From: an uncultured Bacillaceae bacterium
GTDB taxonomy: Bacteria; Bacillota; Bacilli; Bacillales; Caldibacillaceae
Assembly (NCBI GenBank): GCA_937934645.1
Contig: CALGYZ010000054.1
Span: forward strand, 1 to 64,000
Length of the DNA: 64,000 bases
Direction of reading: 5' to 3'
Positions within the stretch are counted from its first letter, which is position 1, and the number at the start of each line of letters is the position of its first letter. Positions 44,169 through 53,738 of the stretch are shown in pieces. The position numbers were made by a program, and so were the translations under genes. The notes beneath the pieces were generated by a model, which did not search any database, had not been told where the DNA came from, and worked only from the letters and a program-made list of their open reading frames with translations.

Positions 44169-44336
44169 GAATATCCCCATCCCTTTCCATTTATTGCATT
44201 AAATATTGTTTCCGATTATGTTGAAAATAATAAAACCTATATTCATAATCATACTTGATGACGATATTTTTTTCTACACATATGACTTGTTATGATATAA
44301 TATTAAAGCTTATTTTTTCAAGAAAGCAGGGGAAAT

Positions 44337-46175
44337 ATGAAAACAAGGAATGATGTACGCAATATCGCGATCATTGCCCATGTTGATCATGGGAAAACAA
44401 CACTAGTTGATCAATTGTTGAAACAATCCGGGATTTTTCGTGCCAATGAACCAGTCCGGGAACGCGCGATGGATTCGTACGATCTAGAAAGAGAAAGAGG
44501 CATTACGATATTAGCGAAAAACACTGCCGTTGAATATAACGGAGTAAAAATAAACATACTGGATACACCGGGACATGCGGACTTTGGAGGGGAAGTTGAA
44601 CGGATTCTTAAGCTTGTAGACGGTGTCTTATTAGTTGTGGATGCCTATGAAGGATGTATGCCGCAAACAAGATTTGTTTTGAAAAAAGCTTTGGAACAAC
44701 ATTTAACTCCGATTGTTGTTGTGAATAAAATTGATCGGGAATTTGCCAGGCCGTTGGAAGTGGCTGATGAAGTTCTTGACTTATTTATCGAATTGGATGC
44801 CGATGATGATCAGCTTGAATTCCCGGTCGTATATACATCAGCCATAAAGGGAACGGCTGGAATCAAACCCGATCAGGAGAAACAAGAGAAAAACATGCGC
44901 GTTTTATTTGAAACCATTTTAGAACACATCCCGGCACCGGTGGATAACCGGGAAGAACCTTTACAAATGCAGGTAGCTCTGCTCGATTACAATAAATATG
45001 TCGGACGGGTCGGAATCGGACGAGTATTCCGCGGTTCAATGCGTGTTGGTGAACAAGTGGCATTAATGAAACTGGACGGCACCGTTAAGCAATTCCGCGT
45101 GACAAAAATGTTTGGTTTTCTCGGACTTGAACGAATCGAAATTAATGAAGCATATGCTGGGGACATTGTAGCGGTATCTGGTATGGAGGATATCAATGTC
45201 GGTGAAACAATTTGTCCGGTCGATGTCCAGGAACCTCTTCCCCCGCTCCGGATTGATGAACCGACGATGAAAATGACGTTTCTTGTTAACGACAGCCCAT
45301 TTGCCGGACGGGAAGGAAAATGGTTGACCGCCAGAAAAATTGAAGAGCGCTTAAAAACTGAATTGCACACGGATGTTAGTCTCAGGGTGGAAAATACAGA
45401 TGCGGCTGACCGTTGGATTGTTTCCGGACGCGGTGAGCTTCATTTATCCGTCTTAATTGAAACGATGCGCCGTGAAGGATATGAATTTCAAGTTTCCAAG
45501 CCGGAAGTAATTTTAAAAGAGATTGACGGAAAAATATGTGAACCGTTTGAACGGGTCGTTATTGATATACCGGAACAATTTACGGGTGCTGTGATTGAAT
45601 CGCTTGGAAAAAGAAAAGGTGAAATGCTTGATATGGTCCATAATGAGGGCCAGGTCCGCCTCATATTTCTTGTTCCGTCCAGGGGACTGATCGGATATAA
45701 CACGGAATTTATGACAATTACAAAGGGATACGGTGTATACAGCCATTCCTTTGAGAAGTATTTACCGAAGCTGCCGGGAAATATCTGCGGGCGGAACCGG
45801 GGCGTCCTCGTTTCCATGGAGACCGGAACGGTTACCACATACGGAATTTTGCAAATTGAAGACCGGGGGGTAATTTTTACTGAACCCGGTACCGAAGTTT
45901 ATGCAGGAATGATTGTCGGTGAACATAACCGTGATAATGATTTGACTGTCAACATTTGTAAGACGAAACATCAAACCAATGTCCGTTCGGCAACAAAAGA
46001 ACATACAACGGTGATAAAAAAGCCGCGGGTCTTTTCATTGGAAGAGGCTTTGCAATATATTGACGACGATGAATATGTAGAGGTTACCCCGGAATCAATC
46101 CGGATGCGAAAAAAAATATTGGATAAATCCAAACGGGAAAGATTGGCCAAAAAGAAAAAATCCGGAAACCTTTAA
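44337..46175 (+). CDS. typA: Ribosome-associated GTPase TypA/BipA
   Basis: TypA/BipA is a translational GTPase that binds the 70S ribosome and helps assembly and growth under cold or other stress. The 612 residues show AHVDHGKTTLVDQLL (P-loop), the switch ERGITI, DTPGHADFGGEVERI and NKID, then domains II, III, V and the TypA-specific C-terminal domain with the loop KGYGVYSHSFEKY. The ATG at 44337 follows CAGGGGAA. B. subtilis YlaG has the same length and position. Confidence 0.97.
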   Translation: MKTRNDVRNIAIIAHVDHGKTTLVDQLLKQSGIFRANEPVRERAMDSYDLERERGITILAKNTAVEYNGVKINILDTPGHADFGGEVERILKLVDGVLLVVDAYEGCMPQTRFVLKKALEQHLTPIVVVNKIDREFARPLEVADEVLDLFIELDADDDQLEFPVVYTSAIKGTAGIKPDQEKQEKNMRVLFETILEHIPAPVDNREEPLQMQVALLDYNKYVGRVGIGRVFRGSMRVGEQVALMKLDGTVKQFRVTKMFGFLGLERIEINEAYAGDIVAVSGMEDINVGETICPVDVQEPLPPLRIDEPTMKMTFLVNDSPFAGREGKWLTARKIEERLKTELHTDVSLRVENTDAADRWIVSGRGELHLSVLIETMRREGYEFQVSKPEVILKEIDGKICEPFERVVIDIPEQFTGAVIESLGKRKGEMLDMVHNEGQVRLIFLVPSRGLIGYNTEFMTITKGYGVYSHSFEKYLPKLPGNICGRNRGVLVSMETGTVTTYGILQIEDRGVIFTEPGTEVYAGMIVGEHNRDNDLTVNICKTKHQTNVRSATKEHTTVIKKPRVFSLEEALQYIDDDEYVEVTPESIRMRKKILDKSKRERLAKKKKSGNL

Positions 46176-46181
46176 TAATTC

Positions 46182-46223
46182 CTCCTTATGATCACTTTTC
46201 CGGTGATCTTAAGGAGTTTTTTC
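46182..46223 (+). terminator. Terminator of typA
   Basis: A 14-base stem CTCCTTATGATCAC with GTGATCTTAAGGAG (one mismatch) and six to seven loop bases is followed by T residues. Confidence 0.9.
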
Positions 46224-46333
46224 TTGTACTGGATAATTTTCGGACAAGGATGAAAGTTAAAGGAAATCACCGGGAAAACATAGAAAATATTAGGAAAACC
46301 AGGCAGTATTTTTGGATGAAGGAGGAGGGCGAT

Positions 46334-46639
46334 TTGCTTGAAAAACGTCTCACATTTTTTGCGGAAATTTTTCGTGTCGGGGATCATCCGGATTTAGGTA
46401 TGTGGCTGCTTTATGGTACAATTGTATTGCTGAGTATCATTGCATACCAATTAGGCTTTGCCCGGAAACTTTCATTGATCAAAACAGTAATTGTGTACAT
46501 ATTTTTGTTTTTGGGATGTACGGTTTTAACTTTTTTAGCCGTTTTTTTACCTGTTGCAGAAGGGCTGTTTGTTATATGTTTAGCGATGTTCATTTACAGA
46601 TTGAGGAAAGCATGGGATAAAAAAGAGATAAAAATGTAA
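46334..46639 (+). CDS. ylaH: YlaH-like membrane protein
   Basis: The 101-residue protein has three hydrophobic segments and the YlaH pattern: LTFFAEIFRVGDHPDLGMWLLYG near the start, then AYQLGFARKLSLIKT and FLAVFLPVAEGLFVI. The function is unknown. The TTG at 46334 is taken as start because AAGGAGG lies eight bases upstream; the in-frame ATG at 46316 precedes that site. It follows typA and precedes ylaI as in B. subtilis. Confidence 0.85.
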   Translation: MLEKRLTFFAEIFRVGDHPDLGMWLLYGTIVLLSIIAYQLGFARKLSLIKTVIVYIFLFLGCTVLTFLAVFLPVAEGLFVICLAMFIYRLRKAWDKKEIKM

Positions 46640-46695
46640 AACCAAACTTATAAATAAAAATTTAACGATCATTCAAGGTATGATTGGAGGATATC

Positions 46696-46896
46696 ATGAA
46701 AGTACAATGTGTACTCTGCGAGCGGATCGATGAGCTGGATCCTGATACCCCCCTGGCCAAAAAACTGCGCAACCGCCCGATCCATACGTATATGTGTAGT
46801 GAATGCCATGAGCGTATTAAGAAACGTACCGAGAAAAGAATTGCAACCGGAAAATTCCGATTCTACCGGTCATGGGAACGTGAGGATGATTGGTAA
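46696..46896 (+). CDS. ylaI: YlaI-like zinc-ribbon protein (DUF2197)
   Basis: The 66-residue protein has two cysteine pairs, CVLC at residues 4-7 and CSEC near 34-37, in an otherwise basic chain (HERIKKRTEKR), a small zinc ribbon. It ends FRFYRSWEREDDW. The function is unknown. The ATG at 46696 follows GGAGGATAT. Confidence 0.88.
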   Translation: MKVQCVLCERIDELDPDTPLAKKLRNRPIHTYMCSECHERIKKRTEKRIATGKFRFYRSWEREDDW

Positions 46897-46913
46897 AATT
46901 CTTTATTAACGGC

Positions 46914-46958
46914 AAAAAGTCAGGCAATACCGTTAACACGGATTGTCTGACTTCTTTG
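46914..46958. terminator. Terminator between ylaI and ylaJ
   Basis: A stem AAGTCAGGCAAT/ATTGTCTGACTT with one mismatch and a 13-base loop lies between convergent genes; an inner CCGTTAACACGG extends the pairing. Confidence 0.85.
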
Positions 46959-46959
46959 T

Positions 46960-47571
46960 TTACTGGCGCGAACCTTTATAATGTTTCTTGGATTGATTAT
47001 TCTGTTGTTTATCAAGCATTTCCGCTTCTTCTTCATTTATTTCACGCTTTGATTCATCCATTCTTTCTTCAACTTCCGGATCTTGCAGGTCACCGGGTAC
47101 TTCCGGCATAATACGGCCGACAATATCTGATAATTCATTCAATATGCCTTGAACGGGCCGGCCGTTGCGGATATCCTCACGCACTTCATTTAACCGGGCA
47201 AAAATATCGGGATCTGCAACAACGACAGCATTTTTTCCGTAGGGATCTTTCTTTAATGCTTCAGCAACCGTGTATTTTATTGATCCTACCTTTGAACGAT
47301 CGAAATCTTTGTCTACATCAATCGCCACAATGGCATATTTCCCCAGTGCAACGGCAGAACTTCCATTTACCCCAGGCACGTTTGCAGCCAAATTGGCTAA
47401 ATGTTTGGAAACCGTTTCACTTTCATCCCGGCTGACTCCTTTAACCGTGGTATTCCGTACATTCATATACTGGCGGTTATTTTCATCCCGTTGTTGAGAC
47501 TGGTCGGTGCCGGAACATCCGGAAAACAGCAAAATCATGGCTAAACCAGTTATGAAGCATATCTTTTTCAT
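46960..47571 (-). CDS. ylaJ: YlaJ/YhcN-family sporulation lipoprotein
   Basis: The 203-residue lipoprotein has a signal peptide with lipobox FSGC (Cys19), a YhcN/YlaJ domain of about 110 residues (SKHLANLAANVPGV, AIVAIDVDKD, VVVADPDIFARL) and an acidic, then basic C-terminal tail. Relatives are found in spores and YlaJ is linked to germination. The ATG at 47571 follows a GGGGTG site. ylaK, next to it in B. subtilis, is missing. Confidence 0.9.
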   Translation of the reverse strand: MKKICFITGLAMILLFSGCSGTDQSQQRDENNRQYMNVRNTTVKGVSRDESETVSKHLANLAANVPGVNGSSAVALGKYAIVAIDVDKDFDRSKVGSIKYTVAEALKKDPYGKNAVVVADPDIFARLNEVREDIRNGRPVQGILNELSDIVGRIMPEVPGDLQDPEVEERMDESKREINEEEAEMLDKQQNNQSKKHYKGSRQ

Positions 47572-47642
47572 AATTTCACCCCGAAATTGACATTATTCTT
47601 GTATTTATTTTTTGTTAAGGGGTGAATTTTATACGCCTGGCA

Positions 47643-47696
47643 TAAAAATCCCGGCTGACTCCTATTGCCGCTTACACGCACATGTCGTCAGCCGGG
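47643..47696 (-). terminator. Terminator of the ylaL-like gene
   Basis: A 10-bp stem CCCGGCTGAC/GTCAGCCGGG encloses a 27-base loop and is followed on the minus strand by TTTTTAT. Confidence 0.8.
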
Positions 47697-47704
47697 AAGC
47701 GTTT

Positions 47705-48199
47705 TTATTTTACCGTTAAACCTTTCACATTTTTTATCGGATTTTCAAGATTTGAACCGTCTTTATATAAGATATGAACAGGACCGTCTTCTTTTAAAGG
47801 CTTTCCCTGGTGGGAAAATTTAAAAATGAGATCTTTCGCTTCACCAATTGGAACTTCAATTTGATCTGTATCCGTTTCTATAACGAGCTTTGTTGCATCT
47901 TGCAAAGGTTCCGCATTATTCAAAAAGGGCTCGAATAACATTCCGAACGTTCCGGTTAGCACTTTTTCTTTTTCAAATTTCCGTTCGGTTTTTAATGTTG
48001 GCGGAGAAACAGATCCTTCACGGATTTCCCTTTCCCAGTACTTTGATATTTTTTCTTCATAAACTTCTTCATCTTCTTCTTTCACAGTTCCGGCAAAAAA
48101 TTCATCTAAATCAATTTTCCGGTCATCGAAAATCCACACGCCCGGATCTATCGTGATCGGAAATTTTACTTTCCCTTTGATTTGGATTACTTGTCCCAT
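47705..48199 (-). CDS. ylaL: YlaL-like soluble protein
   Basis: The 164-residue acidic protein opens VIQIKGKVKFPITIDPGVWIFDDRKIDLDEFF, followed by a Glu-rich middle and a C-terminal beta-rich section ending in LENPIKNVKGLTVK. I recall a YlaL of similar size and opening at this locus, but that rests on memory and position. The function is unknown. The ATG at 48199 follows AAGGGGAAT. No signal peptide or membrane segment is visible. Confidence 0.75.
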   Translation of the reverse strand: MGQVIQIKGKVKFPITIDPGVWIFDDRKIDLDEFFAGTVKEEDEEVYEEKISKYWEREIREGSVSPPTLKTERKFEKEKVLTGTFGMLFEPFLNNAEPLQDATKLVIETDTDQIEVPIGEAKDLIFKFSHQGKPLKEDGPVHILYKDGSNLENPIKNVKGLTVK

Positions 48200-48415
48200 G
48201 ATGATTCCCCTTTTCTAGTTATTGTCGTTATTGTAAAGGAAGTCCGATATGTATATGGATTACTTCTGTTTTACCGCTAATTATAAGTATACAGTTTATT
48301 GTTTTTATTGTCACTTTGATTGTTCCTGCCAAATGTTATAATTTTTATTTTCTTGCATTTTTTTGATTTAAACGGTAGAATTTTAAGAAGAATGGTTTCT
48401 GGTAAGGGAGGGATA

Positions 48416-48712
48416 ATGGTGGCGTCAGAATTAAAAGATTTACATAAAGTCAATCACCGCGATAAAGCATATTCATTGTTGCAATCATACGCGGATAAGA
48501 TTATAAAGTTGATCCAAGTCCAGATGGATCATTTAACGATGCCCCAATGCCCGTTATATGAAGAAGTATTAGACACACAAATGTTTGGACTTTCACGTCA
48601 GATCGATTTTGCCGTGAAGCTCGGGCTTGTCGATGAAAAAGACGGCAAAGAGTTACTGGATTCGGTTGAACGGAAGCTTTCTGCTCTTCACGAAGCATAT
48701 TTGAAAAAGTAA
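48416..48712 (+). CDS. ylaN: YlaN, Fur-interacting iron-homeostasis protein
   Basis: The 98-residue helical protein contains the YlaN core KLIQVQMDHLTMPQCPLY and EEVLDTQMFGLSRQIDFAVKLGLVDEKDGK. YlaN is needed under low iron in B. subtilis and S. aureus and is reported to bind Fur and relieve its repression. The start is ATG 48416 or GTG 48419; the GTG is better spaced after AAGGGAGGG. Position before ftsW is conserved. Confidence 0.94.
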   Translation: MVASELKDLHKVNHRDKAYSLLQSYADKIIKLIQVQMDHLTMPQCPLYEEVLDTQMFGLSRQIDFAVKLGLVDEKDGKELLDSVERKLSALHEAYLKK

Positions 48713-48724
48713 ACGGTACGAAAA

Positions 48725-48763
48725 ACTCAAACAGTTGAGTAAACAATTGTTTGGGTTTTTTTA
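48725..48763 (+). terminator. Terminator of ylaN
   Basis: ACTCAAACA pairs with TGTTTGGGT (allowing one G-T) around a 14-base loop and is followed by seven T residues. Confidence 0.75.
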
Positions 48764-48865
48764 TTTAAATCATGTTAAGTAGTATTATATTATATGGTAA
48801 AATATAACAGTACACCGTTCTTTTAAATTGCTTGTACGCAAACTTTTCGGATTGGAAGAGACAAT

Positions 48866-50059
48866 ATGTTAAAGAAAAGATTAAAAGCGATTGATTATTC
48901 GATATTCATAACATATTTGTTATTGTGTATATTCGGGATCATTATGGTATACAGCGCCAGTATGATAACGGCCATACAATTATACGGTTTGGAAAGCGAT
49001 TATTTTTTTAAACGCCAGATTGTTAACTTTCTTGTCGCCCTCATCGCTTTTGTCCTGTCCGTCATGATTCCTTACAAAAAACTTAAGTCCAAGAGCTTTC
49101 TTAAATTCATCATATTCGGATCTATATTCGTACTAATACTGCTTTTATTCCTCGGAACAAATATTAACAACGCAACGAGCTGGTTTCAAGTCGGGGTCCG
49201 CAATATTCAACCCGCCGAATTTGTAAAGCTCGCGATTATTATTTATCTTTCAGCGGTATATGCCAAAAAACAATCGTATATAGACAATTTTAACCAGGGA
49301 GTGATCCCTCCCATTATATTTCTAGTCTTAATTACGTTTTTAATTATTCTTCAGCCGGATATAGGGACTGCCGGGATTATCTTTACAACAGGTTTCCTCA
49401 TTGTTTTTTGCTCCGGCATGAATTGGAAAAATATTGGCAAGTTATGTTTGATCGGTATTTTTGTTATTCTCGCCTTTTCTCCGATTATATACATAAACCG
49501 CGAAGATATTTTCACTGAAGCACGACTGGGAAGGCTGTACAGTCTTACGGATCCTTTTAAATATGCATCGGATGAAGGACTGCAGCTCGTAAACTCCTTT
49601 CTGGCAATCGGTTCCGGGGGATGGAAGGGCGCCGGACTGGGGAAAAGTATTCAAAAATTAGGATATTTGCCGGAAGCCCATACAGATTTTATTATGGCAA
49701 TCATTGCCGAAGAATTGGGGGTTTTTGGCGTTGCCTTTGTAATCTTTTTACTCGGTTATATCGTGTTAAAAGGATTTTATATCGGTATGAAATGCCGGGA
49801 TCCTTTTGGCAGCTTACTCGCTTTCGGAATCAGCGGAATGATTGGTATACAAACCTTTGTCAATTTAGGCGGTGTGAGCGGAATAATCCCGATCACCGGT
49901 GTTACATTGCCTTTTATCAGTTACGGAGGCTCGTCATTATCGGTGCTTTCGATTGCAATGGGGCTTTTATTAAACGTATCGGCATATGCAAATTTAGATA
50001 GAAAAAAGTCCCGTCCTTCCAATGCACGCGGAACAGTCCGGGTTTCAGCAGGACGTTAG
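48866..50059 (+). CDS. ftsW: SEDS-family peptidoglycan polymerase FtsW
   Basis: FtsW polymerises septal glycan with its partner class B PBP. The 397 residues have ten membrane segments and the SEDS signatures: VYSASM in the first loop, WFQVGVRNIQPAEFVKLA (about 110), the Asp-containing FLAIGSGGWKGAGLGKSIQK to LPEAHTDFI block (about 240-270), and LPFISYGGSSL near the end. The ATG at 48866 follows GGAAGAG. Position between ylaN and pycA matches B. subtilis. Confidence 0.95.
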   Translation: MLKKRLKAIDYSIFITYLLLCIFGIIMVYSASMITAIQLYGLESDYFFKRQIVNFLVALIAFVLSVMIPYKKLKSKSFLKFIIFGSIFVLILLLFLGTNINNATSWFQVGVRNIQPAEFVKLAIIIYLSAVYAKKQSYIDNFNQGVIPPIIFLVLITFLIILQPDIGTAGIIFTTGFLIVFCSGMNWKNIGKLCLIGIFVILAFSPIIYINREDIFTEARLGRLYSLTDPFKYASDEGLQLVNSFLAIGSGGWKGAGLGKSIQKLGYLPEAHTDFIMAIIAEELGVFGVAFVIFLLGYIVLKGFYIGMKCRDPFGSLLAFGISGMIGIQTFVNLGGVSGIIPITGVTLPFISYGGSSLSVLSIAMGLLLNVSAYANLDRKKSRPSNARGTVRVSAGR

Positions 50060-50130
50060 AGAGAATTTTTCATCACTATATACTTTTTGTCAATATTTAT
50101 GATATTATATGAATAATCTACAATTTTGCT

Positions 50131-50178
50131 GTCCTAAAAGCGCGAATTTTTTATTATTCCAGCTTTTGCTTTCAGGAC
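50131..50178 (+). terminator. Hairpin between ftsW and pycA, possible ftsW terminator
   Basis: GTCCTAAAAGC (50131-50141) pairs with GCTTTCAGGAC (50168-50178) with one mismatch. The loop is 26 bases and the following T tract is weak (TTATTTTAT), so termination is uncertain. Confidence 0.5.
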
Positions 50179-50255
50179 GGCTTATTTTATATGAAGCCTG
50201 CGGTAAATAAAATCATAGAATACGATATTAAAAATATTTAAGAAGAGGTGATTTT

Positions 50256-53200
50256 ATGCGGAAAATCAATAAAATCCTGGTAGCGAACCGGGGAGAGATT
50301 GCGATTCGCATTTTTCGGGCATGTACAGAGCTGGACATCCGGACGGTTGCAATTTATTCAAAAGAAGACATCGGGTCTTTGCACCGTTATAAAGCGGATG
50401 AAGCTTACTTAGTGGGCGAAGGGAAAAAACCAATTGACGCTTATTTGGACATTGAAGACATTATCCGTATTGCAAAACAAAATGATGTGGATGCTATTCA
50501 TCCTGGATACGGATTTTTGTCTGAAAATATTGAATTTGCTAGAAGATGTAAAGAAGAAGGTATTATTTTTATTGGACCCGATATCGAACATTTAGATATT
50601 TTCGGAGATAAAGTAAAAGCACGACAAGCTGCTGAAAAAGCTAAAATCCCGGTTGTACCGGGAAAAGAGGTAAAAGATGAGGAAGATGTTCGCCGGTTTG
50701 CTGAAGAATACGGTTATCCGATCATTGTAAAAGCAGCATTGGGCGGCGGCGGAAAAGGTATGCGCATTATCCGTTCCGCAGATGAGGTGGCGGAAAGTTT
50801 CCAGCGTGCAAAATCAGAGGCAAAAACTTCTTTTGGCAGCGATGAAGTATATGTTGAAAAATTTATCGAAAATCCGAAGCACATTGAAGTGCAAATTTTA
50901 GCAGACCAAAAAGGAAACATTGTCCATTTGTACGAAAGAGATTGCTCGGTGCAAAGACGTCATCAAAAAGTTGTTGAAGTTGCTCCGTCTGTATCCCTGG
51001 ATCCGGAGTTGCGCGAGAGAATTTGTGATGCCGCTGTGCGTCTGATGAAAAGCACGAATTATGTCAATGCGGGAACTGTCGAATTTCTTGTTTCCGGAAA
51101 TGAGTTTTATTTTATAGAAGTGAATCCGAGAATCCAGGTTGAACATACAATTACGGAATTAATTACCGGTGTGGACATTGTCCAGTCCCAAATTCTGATT
51201 GCGGAAGGTTATGAATTGCATGATCCGAAACTCGGCATACCGCGGCAGGATGAAATACATACAATTGGTTATGCCATTCAATGCCGGATTACAACGGAAG
51301 ACCCGCTCAACCACTTTATGCCGGACACCGGAAAAATTAGTGTGTATCGTTCCAGCGGCGGTTTTGGTGTACGTCTGGATGCAGGCAGTGCTTTCCAGGG
51401 CTCTGTGATTACGCCATACTATGATTCCTTGCTTGTAAAAGTATCTACGTGGGGCCTTACCTTTGAACAAGCAGTGGCAAAAATGGTTAGGAACTTGCGG
51501 GAATTCAGAGTCCGTGGTATAAAGACAAACATTGCGTTTCTTATTAATGTTATGAAACATCCGAAATTCCTCAGCGGAGAATATGATACATCCTTTATTG
51601 ATACAACACCAGAATTATTTAAATTCCCGATTCCGCGGGACAGGGGAACGAAATTACTCACATATATTGCCGATGTTACAATAAACGGTTTTCCAGGCAT
51701 CGGTAAAAAGGAAAAACCGGTCTTTTCCGCACCCCGAATTCCAAATGTTGAAAATATTCCGGTGCAGCATGAAACCATTACCGGTACAAAACAAATCCTT
51801 GAAGAGCGTGGAGCGGACGGTCTGGTTGAATGGATTAAAAAACAAAATCAAGTATTGTTAACTGATACAACTTTCCGCGATGCACACCAGTCGCTGCTTG
51901 CCACCAGAGTGCGTACATATGACCTGTTAAATATCGCGGAGGCGACACAAAAATTACTGCCGGATTTATTTTCCATGGAAATGTGGGGCGGAGCGACCTT
52001 TGATGTCAGCTACCGTTTCCTGAATGAAGATCCATGGGAGCGGCTCATAAAGTTAAGGAAAAAAATTCCGAATATTTTATTCCAAATGTTATTCCGCGGT
52101 TCAAATGCTGTCGGATACAAAAATTATCCGGACAACGTCATTAAAGAGTTTATAAAAGTAGCAGCTGAATCCGGTATTGATGTTTTCCGTATTTTCGACA
52201 GCCTGAACTGGGTGAAAGGCATGGAAATTGCCATTCAGGCCGTCAGGGATGCAGGAAAAATCGCAGAAGCAACGATCTGTTATACAGGTGATATCCTCGA
52301 CCCTGAAAGAACAAAATACTCGTTAAAATATTATGTTGATTTGGCTAAAGAACTTGAAAAGCAGGGAGCCCATATTTTAGCCATTAAGGATATGGCCGGC
52401 TTGCTGAAACCGGAAGCTGCCTACGAACTGATTTCTGAATTAAAAGAGCATATTGATATTCCGATCCATTTGCATACACATGATACGAGTGGCAATGGAA
52501 TTTTCACATATGCAAAGGCGATTGAAGCCGGTGTGGATATTGTCGATACAGCAGTCAGTTCGATGGCCGGTTCAACATCCCAACCGAGTGCCAATTCGCT
52601 GTATTACGCACTGCAGGACCATAAACGGAAACCAACCGTATCGATCGATAGTTTAAACAAGCTTTCAAAATACTGGGAGGATACGAGAAATTATTACGAG
52701 CCGTTTGAAAGCGGCATGAAGTCGCCGCATCCGGAAGTTTACCAGCACGAAATGCCGGGAGGCCAGTACAGCAACCTGCAGCAACAGGCGAAAGCTGTCG
52801 GACTGCTGGACCGCTGGGATGAAGTGAAAGATATGTACCGGAGAGTAAACTTTTTATTCGGAGATATTGTGAAAGTAACCCCGTCGTCAAAAGTAGTCGG
52901 GGATATGGCCTTATTCATGGTTCAAAACAATTTGACGGAAGAAGATATTTATGAAAAAGGCCATACCATCGATTTTCCGGAGTCTGTCATTGAATTTTTC
53001 CAAGGTTATATCGGGATCCCTCATGGTGGTTTTCCGGAAAAATTACAAAAAATTATTTTAAAAGACCGGAAACCGTTAACTGCACGTGCTGGTGAACTGT
53101 TGGAGCCCGTTGATTTTGACAGAGTTAAAGAAAAGCTTTTCACAGATATGAAAACAAAACCGACAAAATATGACGTGCTCGGATATTGCATGTATCCGAA

Positions 53201-53696
53201 AGTATTTCTTGATTATGTGAAATCGTACAAAAAATACGGCGATGTCTCTTGTCTGGATACCCCGACTTTCTTTTACGGGATGAGATTGGGCGAGGAAATT
53301 TCCGTTGAAATCGAAAAAGGAAAAGTTCTGTTTATCAAACTGGTCTCTATCGGACAGGTGCAAAACGACGGTACACGGATCGTGTATTTTGAACTGAACG
53401 GACAACGCCGTGAAATTGTAGTGAAAGATGAGAGTGTCAAAGTGGAAAATGTAGAGCGGGTGAAAGCTGATCCGGATAACGACAGCCATATTGGCGCCAC
53501 GATGCCCGGTACAATTGTAAAAGTACTGGTGGAAAAAGGGCAAAAAGTATCAAAAGGAGATCATTTGCTCATCACGGAAGCTATGAAAATGGAGACAACC
53601 ATACAAGCTCCGTTTTCCGGAACCGTCGAAGAAATCTATGTAAAACAGAATGACCCGATTGAACAGGGAGACCTGTTGATTGTTTTGTCCAAATAA
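50256..53696 (+). CDS. pycA: Pyruvate carboxylase
   Basis: PycA makes oxaloacetate from pyruvate and bicarbonate with ATP and biotin, the main anaplerotic step. The 1146 residues comprise biotin carboxylase (1-450; ATP loop GGGGKGMRI near 165 and EVNPRIQVEHT near 290), carboxyltransferase (about 530-800; DTTFRDAHQS with the metal site, and HLHTHDTSG), the tetramerisation region, and a biotinyl domain ending with EAMKMETT (biotin-lysine near 1111). DarB and c-di-AMP control PycA in relatives. The ATG at 50256 follows AAGAGGTG. Confidence 0.98.
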   Translation: MRKINKILVANRGEIAIRIFRACTELDIRTVAIYSKEDIGSLHRYKADEAYLVGEGKKPIDAYLDIEDIIRIAKQNDVDAIHPGYGFLSENIEFARRCKEEGIIFIGPDIEHLDIFGDKVKARQAAEKAKIPVVPGKEVKDEEDVRRFAEEYGYPIIVKAALGGGGKGMRIIRSADEVAESFQRAKSEAKTSFGSDEVYVEKFIENPKHIEVQILADQKGNIVHLYERDCSVQRRHQKVVEVAPSVSLDPELRERICDAAVRLMKSTNYVNAGTVEFLVSGNEFYFIEVNPRIQVEHTITELITGVDIVQSQILIAEGYELHDPKLGIPRQDEIHTIGYAIQCRITTEDPLNHFMPDTGKISVYRSSGGFGVRLDAGSAFQGSVITPYYDSLLVKVSTWGLTFEQAVAKMVRNLREFRVRGIKTNIAFLINVMKHPKFLSGEYDTSFIDTTPELFKFPIPRDRGTKLLTYIADVTINGFPGIGKKEKPVFSAPRIPNVENIPVQHETITGTKQILEERGADGLVEWIKKQNQVLLTDTTFRDAHQSLLATRVRTYDLLNIAEATQKLLPDLFSMEMWGGATFDVSYRFLNEDPWERLIKLRKKIPNILFQMLFRGSNAVGYKNYPDNVIKEFIKVAAESGIDVFRIFDSLNWVKGMEIAIQAVRDAGKIAEATICYTGDILDPERTKYSLKYYVDLAKELEKQGAHILAIKDMAGLLKPEAAYELISELKEHIDIPIHLHTHDTSGNGIFTYAKAIEAGVDIVDTAVSSMAGSTSQPSANSLYYALQDHKRKPTVSIDSLNKLSKYWEDTRNYYEPFESGMKSPHPEVYQHEMPGGQYSNLQQQAKAVGLLDRWDEVKDMYRRVNFLFGDIVKVTPSSKVVGDMALFMVQNNLTEEDIYEKGHTIDFPESVIEFFQGYIGIPHGGFPEKLQKIILKDRKPLTARAGELLEPVDFDRVKEKLFTDMKTKPTKYDVLGYCMYPKVFLDYVKSYKKYGDVSCLDTPTFFYGMRLGEEISVEIEKGKVLFIKLVSIGQVQNDGTRIVYFELNGQRREIVVKDESVKVENVERVKADPDNDSHIGATMPGTIVKVLVEKGQKVSKGDHLLITEAMKMETTIQAPFSGTVEEIYVKQNDPIEQGDLLIVLSK

Positions 53697-53738
53697 AAAA
53701 CTGTCCTGGGAGGTTCCTCCTCTCAGGACAGTTTTTTT
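53695..53738. terminator. Bidirectional terminator between pycA and ctaA
   Basis: A stem AAAACTGTCCTGGGAGG with its near-perfect complement CCTCTCAGGACAGTTTT lies between convergent genes with a T tract on each strand. Confidence 0.93.

Noticed and set aside
53723..53738. Overlap of the ctaA C-terminus with the pycA terminator as a sign of a wrong ctaA stop
   Set aside because: The tail is only slightly longer than usual and convergent genes here often end inside shared hairpins (ylbA and clpE do the same).
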